Origin: Massilia sp. CFBP 13721
GTDB lineage: Bacteria > Pseudomonadota > Gammaproteobacteria > Burkholderiales > Burkholderiaceae_D
Assembly (NCBI RefSeq): GCF_014842025.1
Contig: NZ_JACYUY010000021.1
Location: 26,438-90,437, forward strand
Direction: 5' to 3'
Length of the DNA stretch: 64,000 nucleotides
Of the stretch, positions 42,896 through 50,583 are shown in pieces. The notes under the pieces were generated by a model. That model did no database searches. It saw nothing but the letters and a program-made list of their open reading frames with translations, and was not told the DNA's origin. A program made the position numbers and the translations under genes. Within the stretch, counting starts at the first letter, position 1; each line of letters opens with the position of its first letter.

Positions 42896-44290
42896 TTACT
42901 CCGGATCGGGCCGTGTCATATCCATCGGAACGATCCACTGGTCGAACTGTTCTTCGCTGACCAGTCCCGACTGCCGCGCCGACTCGCGCAGGGTGATGCC
43001 CTCGTGCTGGGCATGCTTGGCAATCTGGGCGGCGGCATCATACCCGATGTGCGGGGCCAGTGCGGTCACCAGCATCAGCGAGCGCTCCATCAGCTCGCCG
43101 ATGCGGGCGTGGTTGGGCTGGATGCCGCGCGCGCAATGCTCTTCGAAGGAACGCATGCCGTCGGCCAGCAAACGCGCGCTCTGCAGGAAGTTATGCGCGA
43201 TCATCGGCTTGAACACGTTCAGTTCGAAATTGCCCTGCGAGGCGCCGACCGTCAGCGCGACGTCGTTGCCGAAGACCTGGCAGCACAGCATGGTGAGCGC
43301 TTCGCACTGGGTCGGATTGACCTTGCCCGGCATGATCGAGCTGCCCGGTTCGTTTTCCGGGATCGTGATTTCGCCCAGGCCCGAGCGCGGACCGGACGCC
43401 ATCCAGCGCACGTCGTTGGCGATTTTCATGAGCGCGGTGGCGAGCGTCTTGAAGGCGCCGTGGCTGGCGACCAGCGCGTCGTGCCCGGCCAGCGCCGCGA
43501 ACTTGTTGGGCGCCGTCTTGAACGCCAGGCCCGTGCGCGAACCGAGTTCGGCGGCGATGCGCGGGGCGAAGTCGGGGTGGGCGTTCAGGCCGGTGCCGAC
43601 CGCCGTGCCGCCGGCCGCCAGTGCCAGCAGGCCGGGCAGCGACGCGCGGATCGCGCCTTCGGCAAATTCGAGCTGGGCGACGTAGCCGGAAAACTCCTGG
43701 CCCAGCGTGAGTGGCGTGGCGTCCTGCAGGTGGGTGCGGCCGATCTTGACGATGTCGTCAAAGTCGCGCGCCTTGATCTGCAGCGTTGCGCGCAGGCGCG
43801 CCAGCGAGGGCAGCACGTCTTTCGATACTGCCAGCGCCGCCGCCACGTGCATGGCGGTGGGAAAGATGTCGTTCGACGACTGGCCCATGTTGACGTGGTC
43901 GTTCGGATGCAGCAGACGCGTCTGGCCGCGTTCGCCGCCGGCCAGTTCGGACGCGCGGTTGGCCAGCACCTCGTTCATGTTCATGTTGCTTTGCGTGCCG
44001 GAACCGGTCTGCCAGACGGCCAGCGGGAATTCGTCCGGATAGCGCCCCTCGAGCACTTCGTCGGCGGCGGCGATGATGGCGTCGGCCTTGTCCTTCGGCA
44101 GCTTGCCGAGCGAACGGTTCACTGCCGCCGCGGCGCGCTTGACCTGGGCCAGCGCAGCAACCAGTTCCGGCGCCATGCGTTCGGTCGAGATGTGGAAATG
44201 GTGCAGCGAACGTTGTGTCTGGGCACCCCAGAGGCGGTCGGCCGGGACGTCAATCGGGCCGAAACTGTCTTTTTCTATCCGGTTTTCCAT
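42896..44290 (-). CDS. fumC: Fumarate hydratase class II
   Basis: A 464-aa iron-independent fumarase of the TCA cycle. The N-terminus MENRIEKDSFGPIDVPADRL and the signature GSSIMPGKVNPTQCEA (about residues 318-333, the mobile SS loop with catalytic Ser) are intact. TGSGTQSNMNMNEVLANRA and NDHVNMGQSSND (about residues 97-142) supply the other active-site regions. It is divergent from the fimV-like gene, with a 91-bp shared upstream region. Confidence 0.97.
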   Translation of the reverse strand: MENRIEKDSFGPIDVPADRLWGAQTQRSLHHFHISTERMAPELVAALAQVKRAAAAVNRSLGKLPKDKADAIIAAADEVLEGRYPDEFPLAVWQTGSGTQSNMNMNEVLANRASELAGGERGQTRLLHPNDHVNMGQSSNDIFPTAMHVAAALAVSKDVLPSLARLRATLQIKARDFDDIVKIGRTHLQDATPLTLGQEFSGYVAQLEFAEGAIRASLPGLLALAAGGTAVGTGLNAHPDFAPRIAAELGSRTGLAFKTAPNKFAALAGHDALVASHGAFKTLATALMKIANDVRWMASGPRSGLGEITIPENEPGSSIMPGKVNPTQCEALTMLCCQVFGNDVALTVGASQGNFELNVFKPMIAHNFLQSARLLADGMRSFEEHCARGIQPNHARIGELMERSLMLVTALAPHIGYDAAAQIAKHAQHEGITLRESARQSGLVSEEQFDQWIVPMDMTRPDPE

Positions 44291-44324
44291 GAACTTGTCC
44301 TGTTATTTATTTCGATGCGGGAGC

Positions 44325-44351
44325 TAAAGAGTGTATCCGAACACCCGTTAA
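44325..44351 (+). promoter_or_regulatory. Candidate sigma-28 type promoter of the fimV-like gene
   Basis: TAAAGAGT (44325-44332), 11-bp spacer, CCCGTTAA (44344-44351), each six of eight against TAAAGTTT-N11-GCCGATAA. It lies 30 bp before the ATG, the same distance as at yjfB. Confidence 0.5.
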
Positions 44352-44381
44352 TTACGCTTAGGCTACAAATTCTTCCCTTTC

Positions 44382-45686
44382 ATGGCACTGCGCACCTCCC
44401 ACATCCTGACGACACTGCTGCTTGCCGGCGCCACCGCAGCCAGCCATGCGGCTGAACTGGGCGAAGCCCGGGTGCTGTCCCACATCGGACAGGCGCTGGT
44501 GGCGGACGTCGAACTGACCCTGGTCGAAGATCCGGGCACGCCGGTGGCGGTGCGCCTGGCTAATGCAGACGTGTACCGCGGCGCGAACATCGCCATGCCG
44601 CCGGTCCTCTCTAGCCTCGACATGCGTGTGACGCGGCGCGATGGCCGCCAGTTCCTGCATCTGACTTCCCTCAAGCCGGTCGAGGGCCGCCACCTGCACG
44701 TCTACCTGGAACTGATCGACGCCGGCCAGCGCAGTGTGCGCCTGGTGACGCTGTGGCTGACGCCGGATCCGAACCCGATCTCAGTCCCGGTGCCCGTGTC
44801 CGCACCCACACCCGCATCTGCGCCCGCACCGGCGCCCGCACCGCTTCCCCTGCGTGAAGCGGCGATTCAGCCGGCAGTAGCCCAGGCCCTGGCGCGTCCT
44901 GCGCCGGCGCGCAAGCCCGCGCCGGCGCCGCGTCCGGCCGCCGCCCTGCAGGCAGGCGAGGAATACGTGGAAGAGGGCGGGCATCCGGCGGTGCCCATCG
45001 TGCGCAAAAGTACACCCAAGCCCGCACCCAAGCCCAAGGTGGCGCCAAAGCCGCTGCACCAGGCCAGGCCAAGCATGGCCGCGCCCGTCGAAGCGCCGAG
45101 CTGTGCCCCGCAAGTGGCCAGTGCGCCCCTGAACGCCTGCGTGGCGCTGGGCGAAAAGAATGCAGCCCTGCACCATCAGCTGGGCCAGCTCGAAGATAAA
45201 GTAAAGGTGTTACAGGCAAGTGCGGGTACTGCATTGCCTCAGGCCGAGGCCGGGGCCGCGGTAACGCCGCCGGCCGCGCCCGAGGCGGCTGCGCTAGCCC
45301 CGACGGCGAAGCAAACCCCGAAGGAAGCCGCAAAAGACGCTCCCAAAGGTGCGCCGCGCATCCACCGCAAGCCGAAGAAGCCCGAGCCGCCGCAAGCGGA
45401 GACTCCGTGGCTGCTCATCGGCGCCGGCGTCGCAGCCGTGGCCGCCATTGCCGGGCTGGTGCTGGCGCTGCTGGGCAGGCGCAAGCGTTCGCGCTTCGGC
45501 AAGATTCCACCCGAGCACAAGCCGGCCAAGCTGCCCAAGGCGGCGGCCGACGGTTCGCCGAAACCGCATTTCATGGCGGCGGTCAAGGCGCGCCTGATGC
45601 CCGGGCGCGCCAAGGCAGCGCCTGAGGCAGCAGCGGCTGCGCAAGCGCCGGAGGCCCCGGACGAGGTGGTTTCACAGCCGCAGTAA
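44382..45686 (+). CDS. FimV-like membrane protein, short form
   Basis: A 434-aa protein. The signal peptide is about residues 1-23. The FimV/HubP N-terminal domain follows, at about 24-127 (ELGEARVLSHIGQALVADVE ... LELIDAGQRSVRLVTLWLTP). Then comes a Pro/Ala-rich linker, a short coiled coil (about 250-285: ACVALGEKNAALHHQLGQLE), a membrane helix (about 345-366) and a basic cytoplasmic tail. FimV of Pseudomonas is about 900 aa with a LysM domain and TPRs; both are missing here. FimV proteins organise cell-pole machinery, including flagella and type IV pili. A sigma-28-like promoter precedes it. Confidence 0.8.
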   Translation: MALRTSHILTTLLLAGATAASHAAELGEARVLSHIGQALVADVELTLVEDPGTPVAVRLANADVYRGANIAMPPVLSSLDMRVTRRDGRQFLHLTSLKPVEGRHLHVYLELIDAGQRSVRLVTLWLTPDPNPISVPVPVSAPTPASAPAPAPAPLPLREAAIQPAVAQALARPAPARKPAPAPRPAAALQAGEEYVEEGGHPAVPIVRKSTPKPAPKPKVAPKPLHQARPSMAAPVEAPSCAPQVASAPLNACVALGEKNAALHHQLGQLEDKVKVLQASAGTALPQAEAGAAVTPPAAPEAAALAPTAKQTPKEAAKDAPKGAPRIHRKPKKPEPPQAETPWLLIGAGVAAVAAIAGLVLALLGRRKRSRFGKIPPEHKPAKLPKAAADGSPKPHFMAAVKARLMPGRAKAAPEAAAAAQAPEAPDEVVSQPQ

Positions 45687-45747
45687 GGTACAAAAGAAGG
45701 CACCTGTGAGCGCCTGAAACGGTGCTCGACAGGGCGCGCACAATTGG

Positions 45748-45777
45748 TCTACACAAGCGCAAAATTTGCGCTATACT
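45748..45777 (+). promoter_or_regulatory. Promoter with palindromic spacer for the candidate RNA
   Basis: TCTACA (45748-45753), 18 bp, TATACT (45772-45777). The spacer holds the palindrome AGCGCAAAATTTGCGCT (45756-45772), exactly between -35 and -10, where a repressor or a spacer-distorting activator could bind. Confidence 0.55.
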
Positions 45778-45783
45778 GAACTC

Positions 45784-46037
45784 GTTGGTTATCAAAACCA
45801 CAAAACGGAACAGAGTCCGGCGCAGCCACCACCGATAGTGTGGCGCGGGTACCGGATGTACGCTGCAAGGCGCCTGTTTTCGGAAGCGGTCAGACTGCCA
45901 ACAGCGGCAGAGGACGCCGGATGCAACCGGCAAAGAGGCGGCACCAGGTTTCCTGGTGTTGCTCTCCGAATTCATGTGGTCGATTGCATGGCAGTCGCAC
46001 CGCAAAAAACGAAGGCGCCAATGGGCGCCTTTATTTT
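45784..46037 (+). ncRNA. Candidate structured small RNA, about 250 nt
   Basis: It runs from a likely start about 7 nt after TATACT to a perfect terminator (AAGGCGCC-AATG-GGCGCCTT then TATTTTT, 46012-46037). A closing stem pairs ACCACA (45797-45802) with TGTGGT (45975-45980), CGG (45806-45808) with CCG (45966-45968) and AGAG (45812-45815) with CTCT (45962-45965). Inside are hairpins TCCGG+GCCAC/GTGGC+CCGGA (45816-45856), CTGCC/GGCAG (45895-45910), GCCGG/CCGGC (45916-45931) and CACCAGG/CCTGGTG (45942-45958). The only long frame crossing it has no ribosome site and reads through the terminator. It does not match tmRNA, RNase P, SRP or 6S architecture as I know them. Confidence 0.6.
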
Positions 46038-46049
46038 TGTCCCCTTATT

Positions 46050-46082
46050 GGCAACAACCCGGCAACAACCCGGCAACAACCC
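46050..46082 (+). repeat. Three tandem copies of an 11-bp repeat
   Basis: GGCAACAACCC occurs three times head to tail without mismatch, between the RNA terminator and the stop of the Sel1 gene. It is a simple-sequence slippage product; no function is evident. Confidence 0.9.
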
Positions 46083-46099
46083 GTCCGTCCTGGCTGCGT

Positions 46100-47149
46100 T
46101 CAGCGGCTGTGACTTCTCGCGCCAGGTGCCTGTTTGAGGAACTGCGCCAGCGTGTCGAGCGGCTGCTTCGACCGGAAAATCGCGTCGGCAAGACCCTGCG
46201 CCTGCTCCCGTTCCTTGCGCGTGAGGCGCGGGTCCGGCTGTGCGCCGGCCGATGCCCGATTCCCGCCATCTGCGCCGCGCTGCGCCAGCATGCGCAGCGC
46301 CGCCGCCGCCACCGTGTTGTGCGGCACACCCAGGCCATCGCCGTACATCCTTGCAAGTTCATCCCAGGCGCGATGGTAGCCTTTGCTCGCCGCCAGTTCG
46401 AACCAGTACAGCGCCTGCCTGTCGTCGCGGGCAGTGCTTTCGCCGTACAGGCACGCCACCCCCAGGTTGAACTGGGCCGTCGGATTGCCCTGCATGGCCG
46501 CGCGCCTGATCCACTGGTTGCCGAGCGCGGCATTGCGCGCCACGCCTTTGCCGCGCAGGTAGAGCATGCCCAGGTTATTCTGGGCATCGGCATCGCCGCG
46601 TTCGGCTGCCTTGCGGTACCAGGAGAGCGCCCGGTCGACGTCGGGCGGGTCAAGGTGGGATCCGTAGATGCGCCCCAATAAGAACTGGGCATCGAGCACA
46701 CCTTTTTCGGCAAAGGGCGTGGCCAGTGCAAGCGCGCGCGCCACGTCGCGCCGTGGCGACTGCTCGAGATACAGCTTTGCCAGGTCCAGCTTGACGTCGG
46801 CATGACCTCCTTCGACGACACGGGAAAGCCAATCGATCGCCAGCCCGTAATCTTGCGCTACGCCGAGGCCCTGGGCATATGCCGTGGCGAGCTTGCGCTG
46901 GGAGAAGACGCTGCCCTGGCCTGCCGCCCGGCTGAACCAGCGCACTGCCTGTTGCGCGTCCGCCTTCACGCCTCTTCCGACCGCGTAGCACCATCCCAGC
47001 AATTCCTGCGCCTTGACGTCGTCCTGCCCGGCGCGGGCGCTGAGGTCGGCGAGGCGCATGCCGTCACAGGAGGCGCCGGCGCTTCCTGCGACAGCCACTT
47101 TGCCGATGAGGCATATCCATAAAAAGAATACGCCCAGATAGTGCTTCAT
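46100..47149 (-). CDS. Exported Sel1-repeat protein
   Basis: A 349-aa protein with a signal peptide (MKHYLGVFFLWICLIGKVAV... ending near residue 22). About seven Sel1-like repeats follow, of the form A-x-x-x-LGxxYxxGxGVxxDxxxAxxWxxxAAxxG, for example AQNNLGMLYLRGKGVARNAA and AQFNLGVACLYGESTARDDR. A charged C-terminal region follows. Sel1 proteins are alpha-solenoid scaffolds. The ATG at 47149 was preferred over the TTG five codons upstream. It is convergent with the candidate RNA. Confidence 0.82.
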   Translation of the reverse strand: MKHYLGVFFLWICLIGKVAVAGSAGASCDGMRLADLSARAGQDDVKAQELLGWCYAVGRGVKADAQQAVRWFSRAAGQGSVFSQRKLATAYAQGLGVAQDYGLAIDWLSRVVEGGHADVKLDLAKLYLEQSPRRDVARALALATPFAEKGVLDAQFLLGRIYGSHLDPPDVDRALSWYRKAAERGDADAQNNLGMLYLRGKGVARNAALGNQWIRRAAMQGNPTAQFNLGVACLYGESTARDDRQALYWFELAASKGYHRAWDELARMYGDGLGVPHNTVAAAALRMLAQRGADGGNRASAGAQPDPRLTRKEREQAQGLADAIFRSKQPLDTLAQFLKQAPGARSHSR

Positions 47150-47261
47150 CAAATCTTTCTCCAAGCAATGTCAATGTGATCCGCGCCGGTACCTCCATGA
47201 AGAAGTCAATGTAGCGGGGGCCTGGCAGGATCCGGTTGCGTGCCCGCAAAGGATGAGGACG

Positions 47262-47290
47262 AAAAAAAAAGCGCCCGCAGGCGCTTTTCT
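47262..47290 (-). terminator. Rho-independent terminator of fliT
   Basis: On the minus strand: AAAAGCGCC-TGCG-GGCGCTT followed by a run of T. It is located just after the fliT stop codon. Confidence 0.88.
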
Positions 47291-47309
47291 TCGAAGAGGG
47301 AAGGGCGGT

Positions 47310-47591
47310 TCAGTGCGCGCGCAGCGCGCGGTCCAGTTGGCCCATCCACGGTTCGGTCACGTCGCGCACGGCGCGGTCGTTGGCCATGATTTGTTTCAGC
47401 AGGTCGATCTTGCGCAGGCGCTTGGCGCCTTCCAGGGCCGGCACGCCGGTCGCCGTTGCACTGGCCTGGGTCGCGCATTGCGCCTGCAGGCTGTCGAACC
47501 CGTTCCAGTCGCCCGATTGCGCTGCCACCGCCATCTTGCCCGTCAGGCCGGCAATATTTTCATACATCGAGAGAACGTCGTTGGAGGTCAT
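47310..47591 (-). CDS. fliT: Flagellar protein FliT
   Basis: A 93-aa helical protein with the FliT pattern: MTSNDVLSMYENIAGLTGKM, a Gln/Ala middle helix (WNGFDSLQAQCATQ), then LLKQIMANDRAVRDVTEPWM. FliT is the export chaperone of the filament cap FliD and, in enterobacteria, an anti-FlhDC factor. A sigma-28-type promoter is present 50 bp upstream, which fits a late flagellar gene. No other flagellar structural gene is adjacent. Confidence 0.85.
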   Translation of the reverse strand: MTSNDVLSMYENIAGLTGKMAVAAQSGDWNGFDSLQAQCATQASATATGVPALEGAKRLRKIDLLKQIMANDRAVRDVTEPWMGQLDRALRAH

Positions 47592-47639
47592 GTTGACACC
47601 GCTACAATTTTTTTCGGCCGGATTCCCGGTTGTCCTCCT

Positions 47640-47666
47640 TTTACGGCAGAGGCCGCTCGAACTTTA
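47640..47666 (-). promoter_or_regulatory. Sigma-28 type promoter of fliT
   Basis: On the minus strand: TAAAGTTC (47666-47659), 11-bp spacer, GCCGTAAA (47647-47640). The -35 matches seven of eight, the -10 six of eight. AAAGGAGGA follows close by. Confidence 0.68.
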
Positions 47667-47706
47667 GGGGTGTTTGCAAAAATAATTGAAAATTTTTCTC
47701 GACACG

Positions 47707-47748
47707 TTGGCAACTGCGTTGGCAACTGCGCCGTGGCGCCAGGATTAT
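47707..47748 (+). promoter_or_regulatory. 12-bp direct duplication and possible promoter of the M1 peptidase gene
   Basis: TTGGCAACTGCG is repeated exactly at 47707-47718 and 47719-47730. The second copy supplies TTGGCA as a -35, 18 bp before GATTAT (47743-47748). The remaining bases of the 312-bp gap between fliT and the M1 gene are unremarkable apart from the fliT promoter. Confidence 0.4.
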
Positions 47749-47903
47749 GCAGTCCAGCGCGTCGTTTTGCCGTCTGTCGCATTCCAGGCTGGCCGGGCGA
47801 GCGCTTTCGGTACAGTGCCTACTGGGTCGCTGCGCCAGGCGCGACACACACGACGTCGAAACACATCACACAGAAATACATAACAAGAAAGCAAGAGGGA
47901 ACC

Positions 47904-50552
47904 ATGAGACATCCAAGCGCATTCCGCGCCACCCCCGTCCTCGCCCTGGCACTGGCCGTGGCGTTCACCAACGCCCCGGCCCAGGCCGAAGCGCCGTTTT
48001 CGTTCGCCGCCACCCCCGGCAAGCTGCCGAAAGACGTCATCCCGCTGCTGTACGACGCCCATCTGGTGCCGGACGTGAAAGCGGACACCTTCCGCGGCAC
48101 CCAGCGCGTCGAGATCGAGGTACTGCGGCCGACGACGCGCATCGTTCTGAATGCCGCCAACCTGGCCATCGAGCGCGCGTCCCTGTCCGGCCGCGGGATG
48201 GCCGAACGCGTGCTGACGCCGCTGCTCGACGACAAGCAGGAAACGCTCACCTTCGAGCTCGGCGCGCCGCTGGCGCCCGGACGCTACGTGCTGGCGCTGG
48301 CATTCTCCGGCCAGATCAACCGCGAAGGGCGCGGCCTGTTCCAGGTGGGCTACAAGGCCGACGGCGCCGATAAGAAATTGATCGCCACCACGATGGAACC
48401 GTCCGACGCCCGGCGCATGTTGCCGACCTGGGACGAGCCCGCTTTCCGGGCAAAGTTCAAGCTGACGGTCGACGTGCCCGCCAGCTTCAAGGCCTACTCC
48501 AACACTCCGGTCGAGAAGCAGGAAAAGCTCGCCGGCGGCATGCAGCGCTTTGCGTTCGCGCCGACCCCGAAGATGCCGAGCTACCTGGTGGTGCTGGTGG
48601 CGGGCGAAATGGAACGCGTGGCGGCGCGCCAGGACGGCGTCGAGATCGGCGTCGTCACCACCGCCGGCAAGCTCGGCGCGACCGCCTTCCCGCTGCAAGC
48701 CACCAAGGACCTGCTGCGCTACTACAACAATTACTTTGGTGTGCCGTACCCGCTGGCCAAGCTCGACCAGATCGCGATTCCCGGCGGGTTCAATGGTGCA
48801 ATGGAAAACTGGGGCGGCATCGTCTACAACGAATCGACGCTCCTGTACGACCCGAAAAAGAGCCCGGAAAACGTCAAGAAACTCACTTTCGAGGTCAATG
48901 CCCATGAGGTGGCGCACCAGTGGTTCGGCAACCTGGTCACCATGGCCTGGTGGGACAACCTGTGGCTGAACGAAGGGTTTGCTTCCTGGATGGCGTCCAA
49001 GGCCACCGAACATTTTCACCCGGAATGGCGCCCCTACCTGGACGGCATCGCCGAGCGTGAAGGGGTACTCAATCTCGACGCGCGCAAGACCACGCACCCG
49101 ATCCAGACCCGCATCGACAACGAAGAGCAGGCCGCCGGCGCCTTCGACTCCATCACCTATGTAAAAGGGCAGGGCTTCCTGCGCATGCTCGAAGCCTATG
49201 TCGGCGAAGACCCGTTCCGCAAGGGTATCCGCGCCTACATGGCCAAGCACCAGTATTCGAACACGACCACGGCCGACCTGTGGGCGGCGATCGAAAAGGC
49301 GTCCGGCAAGCCGGTCAGTAAACTCGCCGGCGACTGGACCACCCAGCCGGGCTATCCCCTGATTTCGGTGAGCCAGGCCTGCGTCGACGGCAAGCGCCAG
49401 GTCACGCTGGCGCAGGAGCAATACCGCCTCGACGAGCCGGCGCCTGAAAACCGCCTGTGGACCGTACCGCTGCAGGTCGGCACCGTCAACGGCAAGGCCT
49501 GGTACACGTTGCTGGCCAACCGCAGCACCACGATCACGCAGGGCGGCTGCGAAGGCACGCTGGTGGTCGATCCGCACAGCGTCGGCTTTTTCCGCATCCA
49601 GTACGACCGCGCCAGCTTCGACGCCCTGGCCGCGAACGCGGCGCGCCTGCCGGATCCGACGCGCCTGAAACTCCTGACCGACACCTGGAGCCTGGTGGCG
49701 GCCGGGCGCATGCAGCTCGATGCCTACATGGCGCTGGTCGCCAAGTACGGCGACGAGCCGCGCCTCGCGGTATGGCAATCGATCCTGGGCAACCTCGGCA
49801 CGCTCGACAATCTCGCGCGCGGCGAACCCGAGCAGGCGCTGATCCGGCGCTTCGTGATCGGCTTCGTGCAGCCGCGCTTTGCCCAGCTGGGCTGGGAACC
49901 GAAGGCGGGCGAAGCAGCCGAAGAGCGCCAGCTGCGCGCGTTGCTGGCGTCGAGCCTTGCGCGTGCCGGCGACGAAGGCGCGATTCGAGAGGCGCGCCAG
50001 CGCTTCGCGCGCTTCCAGGTCGACCCGGCATCGGTCAGCCCGGAAATGCTCGATTTCGTCGTCAGCACGGTCGGCCGCTATGCCGACGGCGCCACCTATG
50101 CCGCCCTCGGCAAGCAAGTGGCCGCCGCCCGCACCGACGAGGAACGCAACCGTTTTGGTGGCGCAATGACGCTGGTGCAGGATCCGGCGCTGGCGGCAAG
50201 CGCGCTGAACATGGCGGTCTCGCCGGAGATACCGGCCAACCTGTCGACCATGATCGTGTCCAGCATCGGCCGCGAGCATCCCGACCAGGCCTGGGAATTC
50301 GCGGTCGCCCATCGCGAGGCTTTGCTCAAGAGTGCCGACGCCGTCGGCCGCAACCGCGCGCTCGCCTCGGTCGTGGCGGGATCGTCTGATGCGCGTCATG
50401 CGGATATGATGGAGCAGTATGTGGGTCAGAACTTCGGCCCGGACGCGCTGGTCGAAGCTCGTCGGGTGGGAAATGGCATTCGCGTACGCGCGGCGCAAAA
50501 GGCGCGCCTGCTGCCGCAGGTACGCGCCGCATTACAAACGCAACAACAATAA
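47904..50552 (+). CDS. M1 family membrane-alanyl-type aminopeptidase, exported
   Basis: An 882-aa zinc aminopeptidase with a signal peptide (MRHPSAFRATPVLALALAVA ... AQAEA, about 1-30). The substrate-recognition motif GAMEN is at 298-302 and the zinc site HEVAH at 334-338, with the third ligand in NEGFASWMASKA (about 20 residues on). The C-terminal ERAP1-like helical domain spans about 540-870. It is predicted to be periplasmic, releasing N-terminal residues from peptides. The start has AGAGGGAACC upstream. The M13 gene follows 31 bp downstream, suggesting joint peptide catabolism. Confidence 0.93.
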   Translation: MRHPSAFRATPVLALALAVAFTNAPAQAEAPFSFAATPGKLPKDVIPLLYDAHLVPDVKADTFRGTQRVEIEVLRPTTRIVLNAANLAIERASLSGRGMAERVLTPLLDDKQETLTFELGAPLAPGRYVLALAFSGQINREGRGLFQVGYKADGADKKLIATTMEPSDARRMLPTWDEPAFRAKFKLTVDVPASFKAYSNTPVEKQEKLAGGMQRFAFAPTPKMPSYLVVLVAGEMERVAARQDGVEIGVVTTAGKLGATAFPLQATKDLLRYYNNYFGVPYPLAKLDQIAIPGGFNGAMENWGGIVYNESTLLYDPKKSPENVKKLTFEVNAHEVAHQWFGNLVTMAWWDNLWLNEGFASWMASKATEHFHPEWRPYLDGIAEREGVLNLDARKTTHPIQTRIDNEEQAAGAFDSITYVKGQGFLRMLEAYVGEDPFRKGIRAYMAKHQYSNTTTADLWAAIEKASGKPVSKLAGDWTTQPGYPLISVSQACVDGKRQVTLAQEQYRLDEPAPENRLWTVPLQVGTVNGKAWYTLLANRSTTITQGGCEGTLVVDPHSVGFFRIQYDRASFDALAANAARLPDPTRLKLLTDTWSLVAAGRMQLDAYMALVAKYGDEPRLAVWQSILGNLGTLDNLARGEPEQALIRRFVIGFVQPRFAQLGWEPKAGEAAEERQLRALLASSLARAGDEGAIREARQRFARFQVDPASVSPEMLDFVVSTVGRYADGATYAALGKQVAAARTDEERNRFGGAMTLVQDPALAASALNMAVSPEIPANLSTMIVSSIGREHPDQAWEFAVAHREALLKSADAVGRNRALASVVAGSSDARHADMMEQYVGQNFGPDALVEARRVGNGIRVRAAQKARLLPQVRAALQTQQQ

Positions 50553-50583
50553 AACTATAACGATCGATCAACCAAGGAAAAGC

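Noticed and set aside
45784..46037. 6S RNA, RNase P RNA or tmRNA as identity of the structured RNA
   Set aside because: 6S is one long rod with a central bubble, RNase P RNA is longer with conserved cores I cannot find, and tmRNA needs a tRNA-like CCA end; none fits.
45766..46137. 123-codon plus-strand frame through the candidate RNA
   Set aside because: No ribosome site, begins inside the -10 region, reads through a strong terminator and the tandem repeat, and shows no family features.
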